35,143 nucleotides of DNA from Candidatus Omnitrophota bacterium (lineage in GTDB: Bacteria; Omnitrophota; Gorgyraeia; Zapsychrales; Fredricksoniimonadaceae). The DNA is taken from NCBI GenBank assembly GCA_903901225.1, contig CAIUQE010000047.1, positions 1-35,143 of the forward strand, in the 5' to 3' direction. A program made the position numbers and the translations under genes. The notes beneath the pieces were generated by a model that ran no database searches, was not told the DNA's origin, and was given only the letters and a program-made list of their open reading frames with translations. Numbering within the stretch: position 1 is the first letter of the stretch; the number at the start of each line of letters is the position of its first letter. Of the stretch, positions 24,944 to 34,229 are shown one piece after another.

Positions 24944-24962
24944 CTTTTATGCCCGCCCATCG

Positions 24963-25526
24963 TCAATGCTGAACACCCTCTTTCCGCATCACTTTGAGCG
25001 CGGTCAGAAAAAGGATATGGATATCAAACCAGAAAGACCTGCGCCGCAGGTAGGCGGCGTCAAAAGAAACCTTATCGGGGATCGAAAGGTCGTCGCGACC
25101 ATTGACCTGGGCCCAGCCCGTAATGCCGGGGAGCAGCGCGTGCACCCCCCGTGCCGTGCGCAGCGCCACCAGGTCGTCCTGGTTGAACAGCGCCGGGCGC
25201 GGGCCAACAAAACTCATGTCGCCTTTGAGCACATTGTAAAGCTGAGGCAATTCATCCAGGCTGCTCTTGCGCAAGAATTCTGCGCCGGGTATATGCCAGG
25301 CCCCGGGATCTTTCATCAGATGCGTGGCCACCTGGGGCGTCCCGGTCTTCATGGTCCTGAACTTGGCCATCCTGAAAATAACGTTATTGATCCCGACGCG
25401 ATCCGTCCAGAAGATGACGGGCCCGTCGGATACCGCCTTAATAAAAGCCGCGACAAGCAGCATCGGCAATCCCAAAAGGATCATTAAAACCACCGCCAGG
25501 ACGACATCAAAACCACGTTTGATCAT
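24963..25526 (-). CDS. Initiating sugar-phosphate transferase (PglC/WcaJ-like)
   Basis: 187 residues, the short form of the bacterial sugar transferase family. One N-terminal membrane segment (about 5-30, reentrant in PglC) is followed by FRMAKFRTMK, the catalytic SSLDELPQLYNVLKGDMS and VGPRPAL, and GITGWAQVNGRD. It transfers a sugar-1-phosphate from a nucleotide sugar to undecaprenyl phosphate, the first membrane step of polysaccharide repeat-unit assembly. The ATG at 25526 has AGGA eight bases upstream and gives the usual MIKRGFD start; an ATG at 25535 is possible. It lies just upstream of the dehydratase gene, whose product could be its substrate, as in the PglF/PglC and WbpM systems. Confidence 0.93.
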   Translation of the reverse strand: MIKRGFDVVLAVVLMILLGLPMLLVAAFIKAVSDGPVIFWTDRVGINNVIFRMAKFRTMKTGTPQVATHLMKDPGAWHIPGAEFLRKSSLDELPQLYNVLKGDMSFVGPRPALFNQDDLVALRTARGVHALLPGITGWAQVNGRDDLSIPDKVSFDAAYLRRRSFWFDIHILFLTALKVMRKEGVQH

Positions 25527-25595
25527 GATCGGCATCCTGTTGTCATTCCTGCCATTTCACGCCCCTTTTGTCCGGCCCAGATCCCGCGAGAGCGA

Positions 25596-26630
25596 TCAAC
25601 GGGTCAAAGGCATATCTGTTATCTTGCGCCCCGTATGTTTCTTAAGGACCCAGAAATCAAGGACGCCGCGCAAATAATTGTATCCATAAGAAACATGGAT
25701 CAAAAAGAATGCAACAAACAATAACGGGAACATTCTGACACCATTTTTCAAAGCTGATCTGGCTGAAAACAAAATATCGGCCAGAGCATAAGCCGCCAAG
25801 TCACATAAAAATATCCAGAAAAAAAAAGGATAAACACATGACAGTGTCAACAATACCCACAACGAACCCACGAAGATCCCCGGGATGAACTGCCGCACCG
25901 TGAAGACCCCGCCCAGTTTAACCGCTGTGAATGCCTTAAAGTAACCATATTGCGCATACGATGTCGCGAGCTTCAGGAAATTCTCTCTCGCGTAATAATA
26001 CGAAATGATCTCGGGTATCAATACTATCTTTCCGCCGTTCTTGATGATCCTGTGATTCAGTTCGCAATCCTGGGCGCGCACCAGATCCTCGTCAAACAAC
26101 CCGACCTTGTCAAACACCCCTCGCCGAAAACAGCCAAATGGCACCGTATCAACGGACGTCGGGACATTGACCCCGGTGCGGAACAACGCATCTCCCATGC
26201 CAAAACGGCACGACAAGGCCAGAGAGATCGCCCTGGCTGTCAACGTATCAGCGCCGGGCAAAGTAACACAAACACCGCCGACATTATCCGCGCCCGTCTC
26301 GATCAAATACCCCACGCATTTGGATATGTAATTTTGAGGGTACCTGGCGTGCGCATCAAGCCGTATGATGATCTCACCCCTGGCCTGGCGGATAAGGATA
26401 TTCAATCCGCAGGGAGAGGTCTTTCCCGGATTGTCAAACCAGCGCACCAGGGGGAAACTTTTCGTATAACTCTCAAGTATCTTGCGCGTGCCATCCGCGC
26501 TCCCGCCTTCAGCCACAAGGATCTCCATCCGGGCCCGCGGATAGTCCTGTTCGAGGACACAATCCAGGCACTTGGCGATAAATTGCGCCTCATTGCGGCA
26601 GGGAATAATAACCGAAACAAATTTCAACAT
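25596..26630 (-). CDS. Family 2 glycosyltransferase
   Basis: 344 residues. The GT-A domain starts with FVSVIIPCRNE and shows EILVAEGGSADGT, a DxD-like RLDAHARYP and the acceptor-side motif RAQDCELNHRI. Two to three membrane helices (about 250-320) anchor it, so it works on lipid-linked sugars at the inner face of the membrane. The pattern resembles ExoA/succinoglycan-type GT2 enzymes (inference). The ribosome site is weak. The gene is clearly richer in AT than the kinases and efflux genes to the left. Confidence 0.92.
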   Translation of the reverse strand: MLKFVSVIIPCRNEAQFIAKCLDCVLEQDYPRARMEILVAEGGSADGTRKILESYTKSFPLVRWFDNPGKTSPCGLNILIRQARGEIIIRLDAHARYPQNYISKCVGYLIETGADNVGGVCVTLPGADTLTARAISLALSCRFGMGDALFRTGVNVPTSVDTVPFGCFRRGVFDKVGLFDEDLVRAQDCELNHRIIKNGGKIVLIPEIISYYYARENFLKLATSYAQYGYFKAFTAVKLGGVFTVRQFIPGIFVGSLWVLLTLSCVYPFFFWIFLCDLAAYALADILFSARSALKNGVRMFPLLFVAFFLIHVSYGYNYLRGVLDFWVLKKHTGRKITDMPLTR

Positions 26631-26698
26631 AATTGCTCATTCATTTAATACCGTCAAAGGTGCCTATTGATCTGCGAACTGAACAACCCGCCGGAGAA

Positions 26699-28327
26699 TC
26701 AAAGAACTTCCTGATCCTTTACAGGAGCAATGCCAGCAGGACTTCCTACATAATAGGGCTGCACCTGGATAAAGTCCCAAACTATTTCATCATGCTCCCG
26801 TGCCGCCTTATCGGTCAACCTAACCTCAATCTGGGGCTGTTCCGGTCTAAAAACCATATAAATTTGAGCCCAATTATACGTATTCTCTTTTTTGGTTTGG
26901 CCGTTCTTTCCTTTGATCGGGACAAATTTCTTGTCAGAAGAAATTATCGCGGCATTCTTTATACTCACATCACCCGGGATAATGGCGTTAGAATTATCCT
27001 TATACCGGACAAAAGCTTCGAGTGAATACACCTTCCCGGGGTCCAGGGTCATGGACTGTGACACCACGCTCGGCGAAGCACCGCGTGTCATTGATAAAAC
27101 GCGCGCCGTCCACGACACCCCCCCTTTATCGAGCGTGCGTGATGGCTGAGGGACCTTGCCATGGGTCGTTTCATATCGGGGGATCGCAATATTCGCGTCT
27201 TCGTTTGACTGAACACGCAATGCCCCGCCACGGCCTGTTTCACACCGCCATCCAAACCGCGGATCCAAAATGCTTTGCGCATCTTCAAAACTGGGGTTCT
27301 TTAATAACAAATCCGTATCATCTTTAGGTGAACCGGCGCCGATCCAGTTCACATTGCCTTTTACTACGTAATGATCCAGCAACTCGACCATCCACCTGAC
27401 TTCATCCTGTTTCAATAACCTCGCGTTATAGACAGCTACGCCACAATGCCGTGTATCAGTATCTTCCGCATTTTCTTCATCATACCGGTGATTTTGAATG
27501 GCCCACAACTGCTTTTCCATGTGGATCTTGTAATCTTTATTGGGAAGATCATCCAATGAAGTTTCCGGTGCCGTGAAAAAACCAAGCCCAATGATCACTT
27601 TTGAAGCGACGCGCGTATGATGGGCGCCATCGAATCTTTTATAAAAACGCAAGGATGACAGTATCCTTGATTCCACCTTGTTAAATTCGACTTCATGAAT
27701 ATAAATTTCCGGTATGTAATAATCAACATAAGGCGAAACAACTTCCTGGAATACCCTGTCAAACTTGTCATTCAACTGGGAGACGCCCCACATAAATACA
27801 ACCTTATCCGGATAATCCTTCTTGAACACTTTTAGCGCGTCCCGCAACACATCGATCTTCCTGTTCTCTTGGCCGCGTGATCCATCTTCACGAAAAACGG
27901 CACTAAGCTCATCAAGCTTGATGCCGGAAAACACCAATCCCTGCCTGCTCCAGGCAGCATCTTTCTTGAAAGGAGCCTCCAAATACCTGACCAAATTCTC
28001 GCGCATGGCCTCTTTCGAATCCCCCTTGAAAGGAATACCCATGCAAGCAAGAAAAATTTTGCCATCCGCCTGGGCTTTTTGAATGATCGGGTTATGAGAC
28101 ACATCCGGCACGACATCCTGCAAACCAAAAACATCGAACACACCGAAAACGCCCAATTTTGCGTAAGCCTCGATGGACCGGTCCCTTGCGGGATCCAGGG
28201 CAAAAAACACCAGGTGGGGGCGCTTGCTTTGAAGGATTCCGCCTTGCGATGCCGCCAGCGCGTCCCATGAGAACAGAACAAACAGCGCCATGAACGCCAT
28301 CAAAAAAGATTTTTTATTATTCTTCAT
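26699..28327 (-). CDS. Secreted TIM-barrel-like protein with C-terminal beta domain, probable glycoside hydrolase
   Basis: 542 residues with a signal peptide (1-26, cleavage after DALAA). Residues 35-330 show alternating strands typical of a TIM barrel: RPHLVFFALDP, KIFLACMGIPF, SGIKLDEL, DKVVFMWGVSQ, DYYIPEIYIHE, SKVIIGLGFF and GVAVYNA. Acidic residues on strand ends (D139/E140, E207) are candidate catalytic groups. Residues 342-525 begin NPSFEDA and look like a carbohydrate-binding jelly roll. I do not recognise the family. Placed among glycosyltransferases, it may trim or process the exported polysaccharide. AAGGAG lies 10 bases before the ATG. Confidence 0.72.
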   Translation of the reverse strand: MKNNKKSFLMAFMALFVLFSWDALAASQGGILQSKRPHLVFFALDPARDRSIEAYAKLGVFGVFDVFGLQDVVPDVSHNPIIQKAQADGKIFLACMGIPFKGDSKEAMRENLVRYLEAPFKKDAAWSRQGLVFSGIKLDELSAVFREDGSRGQENRKIDVLRDALKVFKKDYPDKVVFMWGVSQLNDKFDRVFQEVVSPYVDYYIPEIYIHEVEFNKVESRILSSLRFYKRFDGAHHTRVASKVIIGLGFFTAPETSLDDLPNKDYKIHMEKQLWAIQNHRYDEENAEDTDTRHCGVAVYNARLLKQDEVRWMVELLDHYVVKGNVNWIGAGSPKDDTDLLLKNPSFEDAQSILDPRFGWRCETGRGGALRVQSNEDANIAIPRYETTHGKVPQPSRTLDKGGVSWTARVLSMTRGASPSVVSQSMTLDPGKVYSLEAFVRYKDNSNAIIPGDVSIKNAAIISSDKKFVPIKGKNGQTKKENTYNWAQIYMVFRPEQPQIEVRLTDKAAREHDEIVWDFIQVQPYYVGSPAGIAPVKDQEVL

Positions 28328-28364
28328 ATGACTGATACTCCTTGGCTGTCAAAAACAACCTTGA

Positions 28365-29528
28365 TCATGATGACAATAAACTTTCTATATGCCGCGCGTA
28401 ACTTCGTGCCGCCTGACGCCAGGTCAAGTGTTGTCGCGCGTACGCCTGCGCCGCCCCCCCGCGCGTGACGACCTCCTCACGATGCCCCGCCATATATATC
28501 AATTTGTCGGCAATGGCGCGGGACGTGGCATCTACTACCCAGCCTCCCTGGGACTCCGCCACGATCTGCCCCATATTGGTCCCAGGCGTCACCAAACACG
28601 GTTTTCCCACCGCCATAGCTTCAAGAACGGCATTGGGCATCCCCTCAAATCTGCTCGTATGGACAAAAGCGTCGCTCCGCAGCAAATATGACCATTTTTG
28701 ATCCCCGATCATGGTCCCCAAGAAGGTAACACGCTCGGGATGCTTCAACCCCGCGGCCATTTTCCTCATTATCTTTTCATCCGCGGGTGTATTGAACGGC
28801 CCAATGAATAAAACACGAACATCGAGCTGAGGATGCCTCTCTTCAATGATCTTCAACGCGCCCAATAAAAGGTCCAGCCCCTTGACCCACACATACATCC
28901 TTCCAATAAAACATAAAACAAACGTGCGCGAAGATGCTGCGTCAAGGGGGGCAACGGGCTGGATTGATCTTGAAACGTCAAAAAGATCTTCTGAAACGCC
29001 ATTGGGAGCGATAAAAACTTTAGCCCTTGGGAAATATCTCAGGATATCATCCGCTTCCTCCTGGGCCAAAGTATGGATAGCAGAAGCCATGCGCATCAAT
29101 GCATTCGCGAAAAGGAGATTCCCGATCACTTTTTTTAATGGCTTGATCTTCTGCGCGAGGATCCTGAAAGAACCTCGCGGCGTAACGATATAAGGCCATT
29201 TTTTCTTACGCGCCGCCTGCATCGCAAAAGCAACCTGAAAAGGAATATAGATCCCGTTCACGCTCACAACATCCGGGCGTCCGAATTTTTCTTCCACGAC
29301 AGAGAACCAGGCGTCGGAAATAGCCCAGGGATTCCTTGAGGGTTTTTCAGGAGCCGGCAGGACCACCACCCTGGAACTGGCGGTTTTCAAGGGCCCGGTA
29401 AAAGAATAGGATGATAATATTCCAACCCGATGGCCTTCTTCCACCAAAGAATTGCACAAATTGACCACGCTGGCTGAGGGACCGTTAGGGCGATGCGTCA
29501 GGATCGGGGCAAGATGTAAAATATTCAT
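28365..29528 (-). CDS. Family 4 glycosyltransferase
   Basis: 387 residues in a GT-B fold. The N-terminal domain opens with MNILHLAPILT and contains NGPSASVVNL; the C-terminal domain has LCFIGRMYVWVKGLDLLL, VRVLFIGP and the nucleotide-sugar motif SRFEGMPNAVLEAMAVGKPCLVT, which carries the EX7E glutamates. It is a retaining cytoplasmic transferase that adds one sugar to the lipid-linked repeat unit. The ATG at 29528 has GGAG seven bases upstream. It starts 14 bases below the stop of the GT-C gene, so the two are co-transcribed. Confidence 0.93.
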   Translation of the reverse strand: MNILHLAPILTHRPNGPSASVVNLCNSLVEEGHRVGILSSYSFTGPLKTASSRVVVLPAPEKPSRNPWAISDAWFSVVEEKFGRPDVVSVNGIYIPFQVAFAMQAARKKKWPYIVTPRGSFRILAQKIKPLKKVIGNLLFANALMRMASAIHTLAQEEADDILRYFPRAKVFIAPNGVSEDLFDVSRSIQPVAPLDAASSRTFVLCFIGRMYVWVKGLDLLLGALKIIEERHPQLDVRVLFIGPFNTPADEKIMRKMAAGLKHPERVTFLGTMIGDQKWSYLLRSDAFVHTSRFEGMPNAVLEAMAVGKPCLVTPGTNMGQIVAESQGGWVVDATSRAIADKLIYMAGHREEVVTRGGAAQAYARQHLTWRQAARSYARHIESLLSS

Positions 29529-29542
29529 CGAACGTCTCCAAA

Positions 29543-30979
29543 CTATTCCCGCACCCACAATCTGATCAAATTATACAAGAAAACACAAACTGTCCCGGCC
29601 ATGCAAAAAGAAAAGATCCTTGACCATCTGATTTCGGTTTCAATGATTCCATACGCCATAATGATCATAAATAATTCAATGAGAAAAAGTTTATGGCGCG
29701 GATATGCCACGAACCCGGTTGCGATCAGCAAAGCATAAAAAATAACTGACATAATAAAAACAATATCCATGCCAGGATGCCTTGCCTTACGGAATGCGGC
29801 TATGACAGAAAGAGCGATAATGGAAGTAAAAAATATCTCGAAATATGTGGGTATTTTAAATATATCTATGGAATAAACGATGCCGGGGTCAGGGTTGGCC
29901 AACTTAAGCAATGTCGGCAACGGAAGAAAAAAACCGATGGTGCTCGTGATGACCGGGACCACAGGCCCCAACACGCGTGACACCTGCCATTTTTCGTAGC
30001 GCGAAAACTGTTGTTCAATATTATTTTCGCTTAATCTGTCCACGTTTGAGGATATCCGGGAAAAAGCCAGGAAAACGACCATTCCGACCACAAGGGCCAT
30101 GACGCACAGGACCAGTATTTTATGAGAATTGACCGATGTCCCGTGAAGAAATCTTTTGAACATGAAAATGAAGAAAAACAACGTGAAAAGAAAAAAGAAC
30201 TGCGCTCTCATGAACAAGAACAGGAAATTGACCGCGAAATACAGGATGGTTATTAAAAGAACTTTTAAGCCGCTCGACGTCCTCATTAAAACTGAACCTA
30301 AATACGCCAGAAAAAAACACAATAATAAAAGCAGGGAGTCCTTCAGTTGTACGGAATTAAATAAAACAATGTTGGCTGAAAAAACATAAAAACACGCCGC
30401 TAATTTTGCCGTCTCCTGTTTCATTCCCAAATTACGAATGAACGCGAAAAATGGGATCACGCAAACCGCGCCGATGATCGCGTTCAGGAACCTGGCCACC
30501 AGCGTGTGCGCTCCAAATAATTTATAGGCAAACCCGACAAGATAAGGGTAAAGGCCGTAATTTTCGGATAACCCGAAAAACTGCACGTCGCTCAGGGGTG
30601 CCTGCTGATCTTTCGCGAAATACAAAGATATTGTGTGATAAACAAATTCATCTTTATACCCTTCCAAATAGGGATTCCCCTGCAATTCGATCAATAAATA
30701 ATAAAGCGCCACAACTGCCACAACCCGAAAGATCAAGGCGGCAAGGAAAACCTGCCAAAGAAATGCGCCATCATTCTTTATATTGAATGTCATCCAAAAG
30801 AAAAGGACACTGGCGGCGACCAGGAAGAAATAACCCATGACCTGAATGAACAAAAACAGGTCGCACTCCCCCGTGATTACGGCCAATCCGCACGCCATCA
30901 CCAGGCATATAACGGATGTCACAAAAATGACAGTGACCAGATTGCTTAACTTGAGACCTATACTTCTTTGCATAAGCAC
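29543..30979 (-). CDS. Multi-spanning GT-C-like glycosyltransferase or polymerase
   Basis: 478 residues with about 11-13 predicted membrane helices. The first large outer loop contains GYKDEFVYH (D110, E111), which fits the acidic motif of GT-C enzymes such as ArnT and PMT. A long periplasmic loop occurs at about 310-380. It could transfer sugars from polyprenyl-phosphate donors or act as the polysaccharide polymerase, since no other Wzy candidate is in the window. The GTG at 30979 has AGGA seven bases upstream and is preferred over the ATG at 30973. This is the most AT-rich gene in the window, a possible sign of horizontal transfer. Confidence 0.78.
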   Translation of the reverse strand: MLMQRSIGLKLSNLVTVIFVTSVICLVMACGLAVITGECDLFLFIQVMGYFFLVAASVLFFWMTFNIKNDGAFLWQVFLAALIFRVVAVVALYYLLIELQGNPYLEGYKDEFVYHTISLYFAKDQQAPLSDVQFFGLSENYGLYPYLVGFAYKLFGAHTLVARFLNAIIGAVCVIPFFAFIRNLGMKQETAKLAACFYVFSANIVLFNSVQLKDSLLLLLCFFLAYLGSVLMRTSSGLKVLLITILYFAVNFLFLFMRAQFFFLFTLFFFIFMFKRFLHGTSVNSHKILVLCVMALVVGMVVFLAFSRISSNVDRLSENNIEQQFSRYEKWQVSRVLGPVVPVITSTIGFFLPLPTLLKLANPDPGIVYSIDIFKIPTYFEIFFTSIIALSVIAAFRKARHPGMDIVFIMSVIFYALLIATGFVAYPRHKLFLIELFMIIMAYGIIETEIRWSRIFSFCMAGTVCVFLYNLIRLWVRE

Positions 30980-30988
30980 GACGGGATC

Positions 30989-32290
30989 CTAATGGGTCGC
31001 GGGATCTATATTGCCTTTAAAGACATCCCTGATGCCGCTCATTTTTCTTGAAAGCAGAAAAATACTCAATACGGCCTGTGTGGCATACCCGCCCACCATC
31101 CCCCACGCCGCCCCTTCCAATCCAAACCTGGGTGTCAGGAAATAGCACAGTGCCGCGTTCACCAGAATGACCGCCAGAAACACGGGTATCTGTTCCACAT
31201 AACATTTAATGGCTGTTAACGCGTACCCCAGCATTGACGCCACAGAAAAGACCACGGAAGACAACAGGATCAATATAAGAACAGAGTTATATGCCGCGTA
31301 ATCTTTGGTATACGCTATCGATAATAATTTTTGCCCAAAGAACGACACCACCACCAGGCCTGCCGATCCGTAGATCACAACAACGATAATATTTCGGAAT
31401 AGCACCTTTAAAAAACCAGCTTTATCCCCGTCAATAAAATGCCTGGCCAATCGGGGCAAGGTGGCCTGTCCGACGGCCACCACGAACATGTAGATCGCGA
31501 CAGACGTGTAGGCCATGGCCGCGAAGAAACCCAGGTCCCGTGAACCAAGGAGCCTGTCAACAATATATCTCGGGGTGCTGGTATTTAACGATATTAACCC
31601 CATGACCATCCCCAAACACGCGCCGTTCGCAAGGATCTCTTTTAAGAACACTTTGCGATCAACGTAACTTTTCAGGATCCTCCCCAGGAAATTGCCGGCC
31701 CCGTGATAGATGTACCGCCCGGATTCGAAACGCGCAAGGGCCGGGAAATCAAAGAACAACATCCGGCCTAACCAGACCAGGGTAAGCGCGGCCAGACTGA
31801 GTGACAAATTTTTTGAAATATGGAATATAACGGCAACGATCGCCAGCGACGAAACACCTTTGATGGCCATGGATCGCGCAATGAACCCCATCCGTTCATG
31901 CTTCTGAAAATAACCATAAAGGACATCATTCAGCGCTTCGATCCCCTTGGCCAGCGCAAGGACAAAAAGCACCGGCAAAACCCCGTTCTCTCGATAGAAA
32001 AGCACACCCACCACGGCAACCAGGCAGAAAAAGATCCCCAAAGAAACCATCCTGATCGCCATAAAATCATCCAGGGAATACTTGTCAGCCGCATCTGTCG
32101 CCTGGATCGCGCGCAGTTGCAGATTGGCGAACATCACCATCGGCACAAGGATGGCCGAAGCCAGTGAGAACTGGCCAACGACCTCAGGAGAGCCGAGCTT
32201 GGCATAAACAACAAGCATGCCCCACTGGCAAACGGCATAAACAAGATTGCCGATAAAAAGGAAACTGGAATTTGTTTTTATTTTAGACAT
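30989..32290 (-). CDS. Wzx-type polysaccharide flippase
   Basis: 433 residues with about 12 membrane helices and the MATE/PST fold pattern (SFLFIGNLVYAVCQWGML start, GSPEVVGQFSLASAI in the first pair). It should move the undecaprenyl-linked repeat unit across the inner membrane. A polar loop at about 195-225 contains several basic residues. The ATG at 32290 begins the conserved part; I see no convincing ribosome site, and in-frame residues further up are Cys- and Pro-rich and not membrane-like. It ends 9 bases before the GTG of the GT-C gene. Confidence 0.9.
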   Translation of the reverse strand: MSKIKTNSSFLFIGNLVYAVCQWGMLVVYAKLGSPEVVGQFSLASAILVPMVMFANLQLRAIQATDAADKYSLDDFMAIRMVSLGIFFCLVAVVGVLFYRENGVLPVLFVLALAKGIEALNDVLYGYFQKHERMGFIARSMAIKGVSSLAIVAVIFHISKNLSLSLAALTLVWLGRMLFFDFPALARFESGRYIYHGAGNFLGRILKSYVDRKVFLKEILANGACLGMVMGLISLNTSTPRYIVDRLLGSRDLGFFAAMAYTSVAIYMFVVAVGQATLPRLARHFIDGDKAGFLKVLFRNIIVVVIYGSAGLVVVSFFGQKLLSIAYTKDYAAYNSVLILILLSSVVFSVASMLGYALTAIKCYVEQIPVFLAVILVNAALCYFLTPRFGLEGAAWGMVGGYATQAVLSIFLLSRKMSGIRDVFKGNIDPATH

Positions 32291-32367
32291 GTCATTAACG
32301 GGAACGGAAAAACAGCAACACCTGTCACGCGCAGGGCAGGGATACGGCAGCGCGCGTCCAGGCCCGG

Positions 32368-32748
32368 TCACTTTCTTTCATAATCATCTTCAAAACGCTC
32401 AATATCATCCTCACCGAAATATTCGCCCGTCTGGATCTCGATGAAAACAAGTTCGCCCTTGCCGACATTCTCGATACGGTGGACGCACGCGCGCGGGATA
32501 TCGATATATTGCCCGACCGTCAGTTCGTGCCTGACGTCATTGATGGTGACCTGCGCCATGCCCCGGTGGATGAACCAGTGCTCCTCGCGTTTCTGATGCC
32601 GCTGGAGGCTCAGTCGCTGGCCGGGCATGACCGTGATCTCCTTGACCTTGTGGTCTTCACCGTTGAGCAGCACGGTGTATTTCCCCCAGGGCCGCTCGCC
32701 TATGGCAACCAGGTATTCCCGCTGGTATTCCTGTTTATTATTATCCAT
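32368..32748 (-). CDS. Mannose-6-phosphate isomerase type II cupin, stand-alone
   Basis: 126 residues, equal to the C-terminal cupin domain of the bifunctional GDP-mannose pyrophosphorylase/phosphomannose isomerase family (PF01050). The motifs RPWGKYTVLL, RLSLQRHQKREEHWF (metal-binding His and Glu), IPRACVHRIEN and IEIQTGEYFGEDDIERFEDDY are all present. It interconverts mannose-6-phosphate and fructose-6-phosphate, feeding GDP-mannose for the polysaccharide. The pyrophosphorylase half is absent here and must lie elsewhere. AAGG lies eight bases before the ATG. It appears to be the first gene after an internal promoter. Confidence 0.92.
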   Translation of the reverse strand: MDNNKQEYQREYLVAIGERPWGKYTVLLNGEDHKVKEITVMPGQRLSLQRHQKREEHWFIHRGMAQVTINDVRHELTVGQYIDIPRACVHRIENVGKGELVFIEIQTGEYFGEDDIERFEDDYERK

Positions 32749-32785
32749 GATACTTGCCTTTTGTTACAGTTATGGGCGCTGCGAA

Positions 32786-32794
32786 ATTATAGCA
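32786..32794 (-). promoter_or_regulatory. Extended -10 promoter inside the polysaccharide cluster
   Basis: The minus strand reads TGCTATAAT, a consensus extended -10 box, 37 bases upstream of the cupin ATG. No good -35 is present, as is usual for extended -10 promoters. It would drive the cupin, flippase and glycosyltransferase genes. Confidence 0.55.
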
Positions 32795-32817
32795 TAAACT
32801 GGGACATACTGTTTTGG

Positions 32818-33786
32818 CTATACCTTGACCTTCGACACCCATGCCTTGTTGGCCAGATACCACGCCACCGTCCGCTTGATCCCCTGCGCCAGGGTAACTT
32901 TGGGCGACCACTTCAGTGTCTTTTGCGCTTCGCCGATATCTGCCCAGGTGGCTTTCATGTCGGTCTTATGAAAGTCATACTGCCGGATCATTGCTTTCTT
33001 GCCCACGTACTTCTCGATCAGCGCGATCATGGCATTGATGTCATACGGGTCGTTGCCGCCAAGATTGATGATCTTGTACCCGACATTCTTCAGCGCCTTG
33101 ACGGAACCCGCGGCGATATCGTCCACATAAGTAAAGTCGCGGCTTTGCGAACCGTCACCGAACAACTGCAGTGGCTTGCCTTCATCGATCCATTTGATAA
33201 AGCGAAACACGCTCATGTCAGGCCGCCCCGCGGGACCATAGACGGTAAAATAACGGACCACGCTCACATCGATGCCGTAAAGATAATGATAGGTATAGGC
33301 CATAACTTCCGCGGCTTTCTTGCTGGCCGCGTAGGGTGAAATGGGCGTATTCACCGGCAGATCCTCGCGAAAAGGCATGGCCTGGCCCGCGTAAAGCGAT
33401 GATGTCGACGCCAGCAGGAATTTCCTGATCTTGTGCGCGCGGCACTGCTCCAACAGGTTGAGGGTGCCGTTGGCGTTGGTCCTCATGTAAACAAAAGGAT
33501 TTTCCATGCTGTAACGCACGCCCGCACGCGCGGCGAGATTCATCACGGCGTCAAACTTGTACTTGCCAAAAACACGCTTGAGGGCCCGGGGATCCTCGAT
33601 GTCGCACGTGTGGAATGAAAATCCAGGAACAGCCTTCAGTGCCTTGAGCCGGAATTCTTTCATCCGCACATCGTAATAATCGTTCATGTTATCCAGTCCG
33701 ACGACACGGACGCCCTGCTGCAGCAACAATTGACTGACGCGGGCACCGATAAATCCGGCGGCGCCGGTAACTAAAATCGTCTTCAT
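32818..33786 (-). CDS. UDP-glucuronate 4-epimerase-like NAD-dependent epimerase
   Basis: 322 residues of the extended SDR family. NAD binding is by GAAGFIG (8-14). LDNMNDYYD (31-39), AGVRYSMENPFVYMRTN and the GTLNLLE helix are diagnostic of UDP-glucuronate 4-epimerases. The catalytic SxnYxxxK is present (S128-130 region, Y152, K156), as are RYFTVYGPAGRPDMS and SRDFTYVDDI. It makes UDP-galacturonate for acidic polysaccharides. AAGGGA is 10 bases before the ATG. It lies between the cupin and a small membrane protein, all in one direction. Confidence 0.95.
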   Translation of the reverse strand: MKTILVTGAAGFIGARVSQLLLQQGVRVVGLDNMNDYYDVRMKEFRLKALKAVPGFSFHTCDIEDPRALKRVFGKYKFDAVMNLAARAGVRYSMENPFVYMRTNANGTLNLLEQCRAHKIRKFLLASTSSLYAGQAMPFREDLPVNTPISPYAASKKAAEVMAYTYHYLYGIDVSVVRYFTVYGPAGRPDMSVFRFIKWIDEGKPLQLFGDGSQSRDFTYVDDIAAGSVKALKNVGYKIINLGGNDPYDINAMIALIEKYVGKKAMIRQYDFHKTDMKATWADIGEAQKTLKWSPKVTLAQGIKRTVAWYLANKAWVSKVKV

Positions 33787-33823
33787 GGGTTTTATCCCTT
33801 CACGTTGGCATACCTGTTAAAAG

Positions 33824-34216
33824 TTACGGCAGGATCACGGCCTTGTACTGGCCACATATCCTGGCGTATTCCTTGCTGTAAGGCTTGAGCTCCGCGGCCT
33901 TGCATATTTCGACGAGGGCCTGCCTGTCGCCCGCGCGCGTGCGCGGGACCTGCTTGAGAATGACAAGGCCGTAATACATATGATAGGCCGGCTTGATGGG
34001 TTCCCGGCGAATAGCCGCTTTCAACGCGTCGATACGGCCCGAAAGACGGTATTCTTCATAGAAATATTCCGACACCAGCGGGTTGAGCCGTTGAGCCTGC
34101 CGAATAAGCCCCGTATCATTCAACGCCTGCCCCCTCGCACACAGGAACTCCGCGCCTCCAGCCATCAAGATCAGGATCATGAAAACAACGCTGAAAACAA
34201 TGACCGCGATACGCAT
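33824..34216 (-). CDS. Small membrane-anchored protein, TPR-like
   Basis: 130 residues. One N-terminal membrane helix (3-20) precedes a helical, Ala/Leu/Tyr-rich domain. The spacing of RLNPLVSEYFYEEYRLSG, AIRREPIKPAYHMYYGLV and AAELKPYSKEYARICGQY suggests two to three degenerate tetratricopeptide repeats. I do not recognise a family. It may be a periplasmic scaffold for the polysaccharide machinery (inference from context). The ATG at 34216 follows a GAGAG-rich ribosome region and lies 14 bases below the phosphatase stop. Confidence 0.65.
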   Translation of the reverse strand: MRIAVIVFSVVFMILILMAGGAEFLCARGQALNDTGLIRQAQRLNPLVSEYFYEEYRLSGRIDALKAAIRREPIKPAYHMYYGLVILKQVPRTRAGDRQALVEICKAAELKPYSKEYARICGQYKAVILP

Positions 34217-34229
34217 GTTGATCTCTCTC

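Noticed and set aside
32291..32367. GC-rich inverted repeat between the cupin and flippase genes as an attenuator.
   Set aside because: The 6-bp stem has a 19-base loop and no T-run; evidence is too weak.
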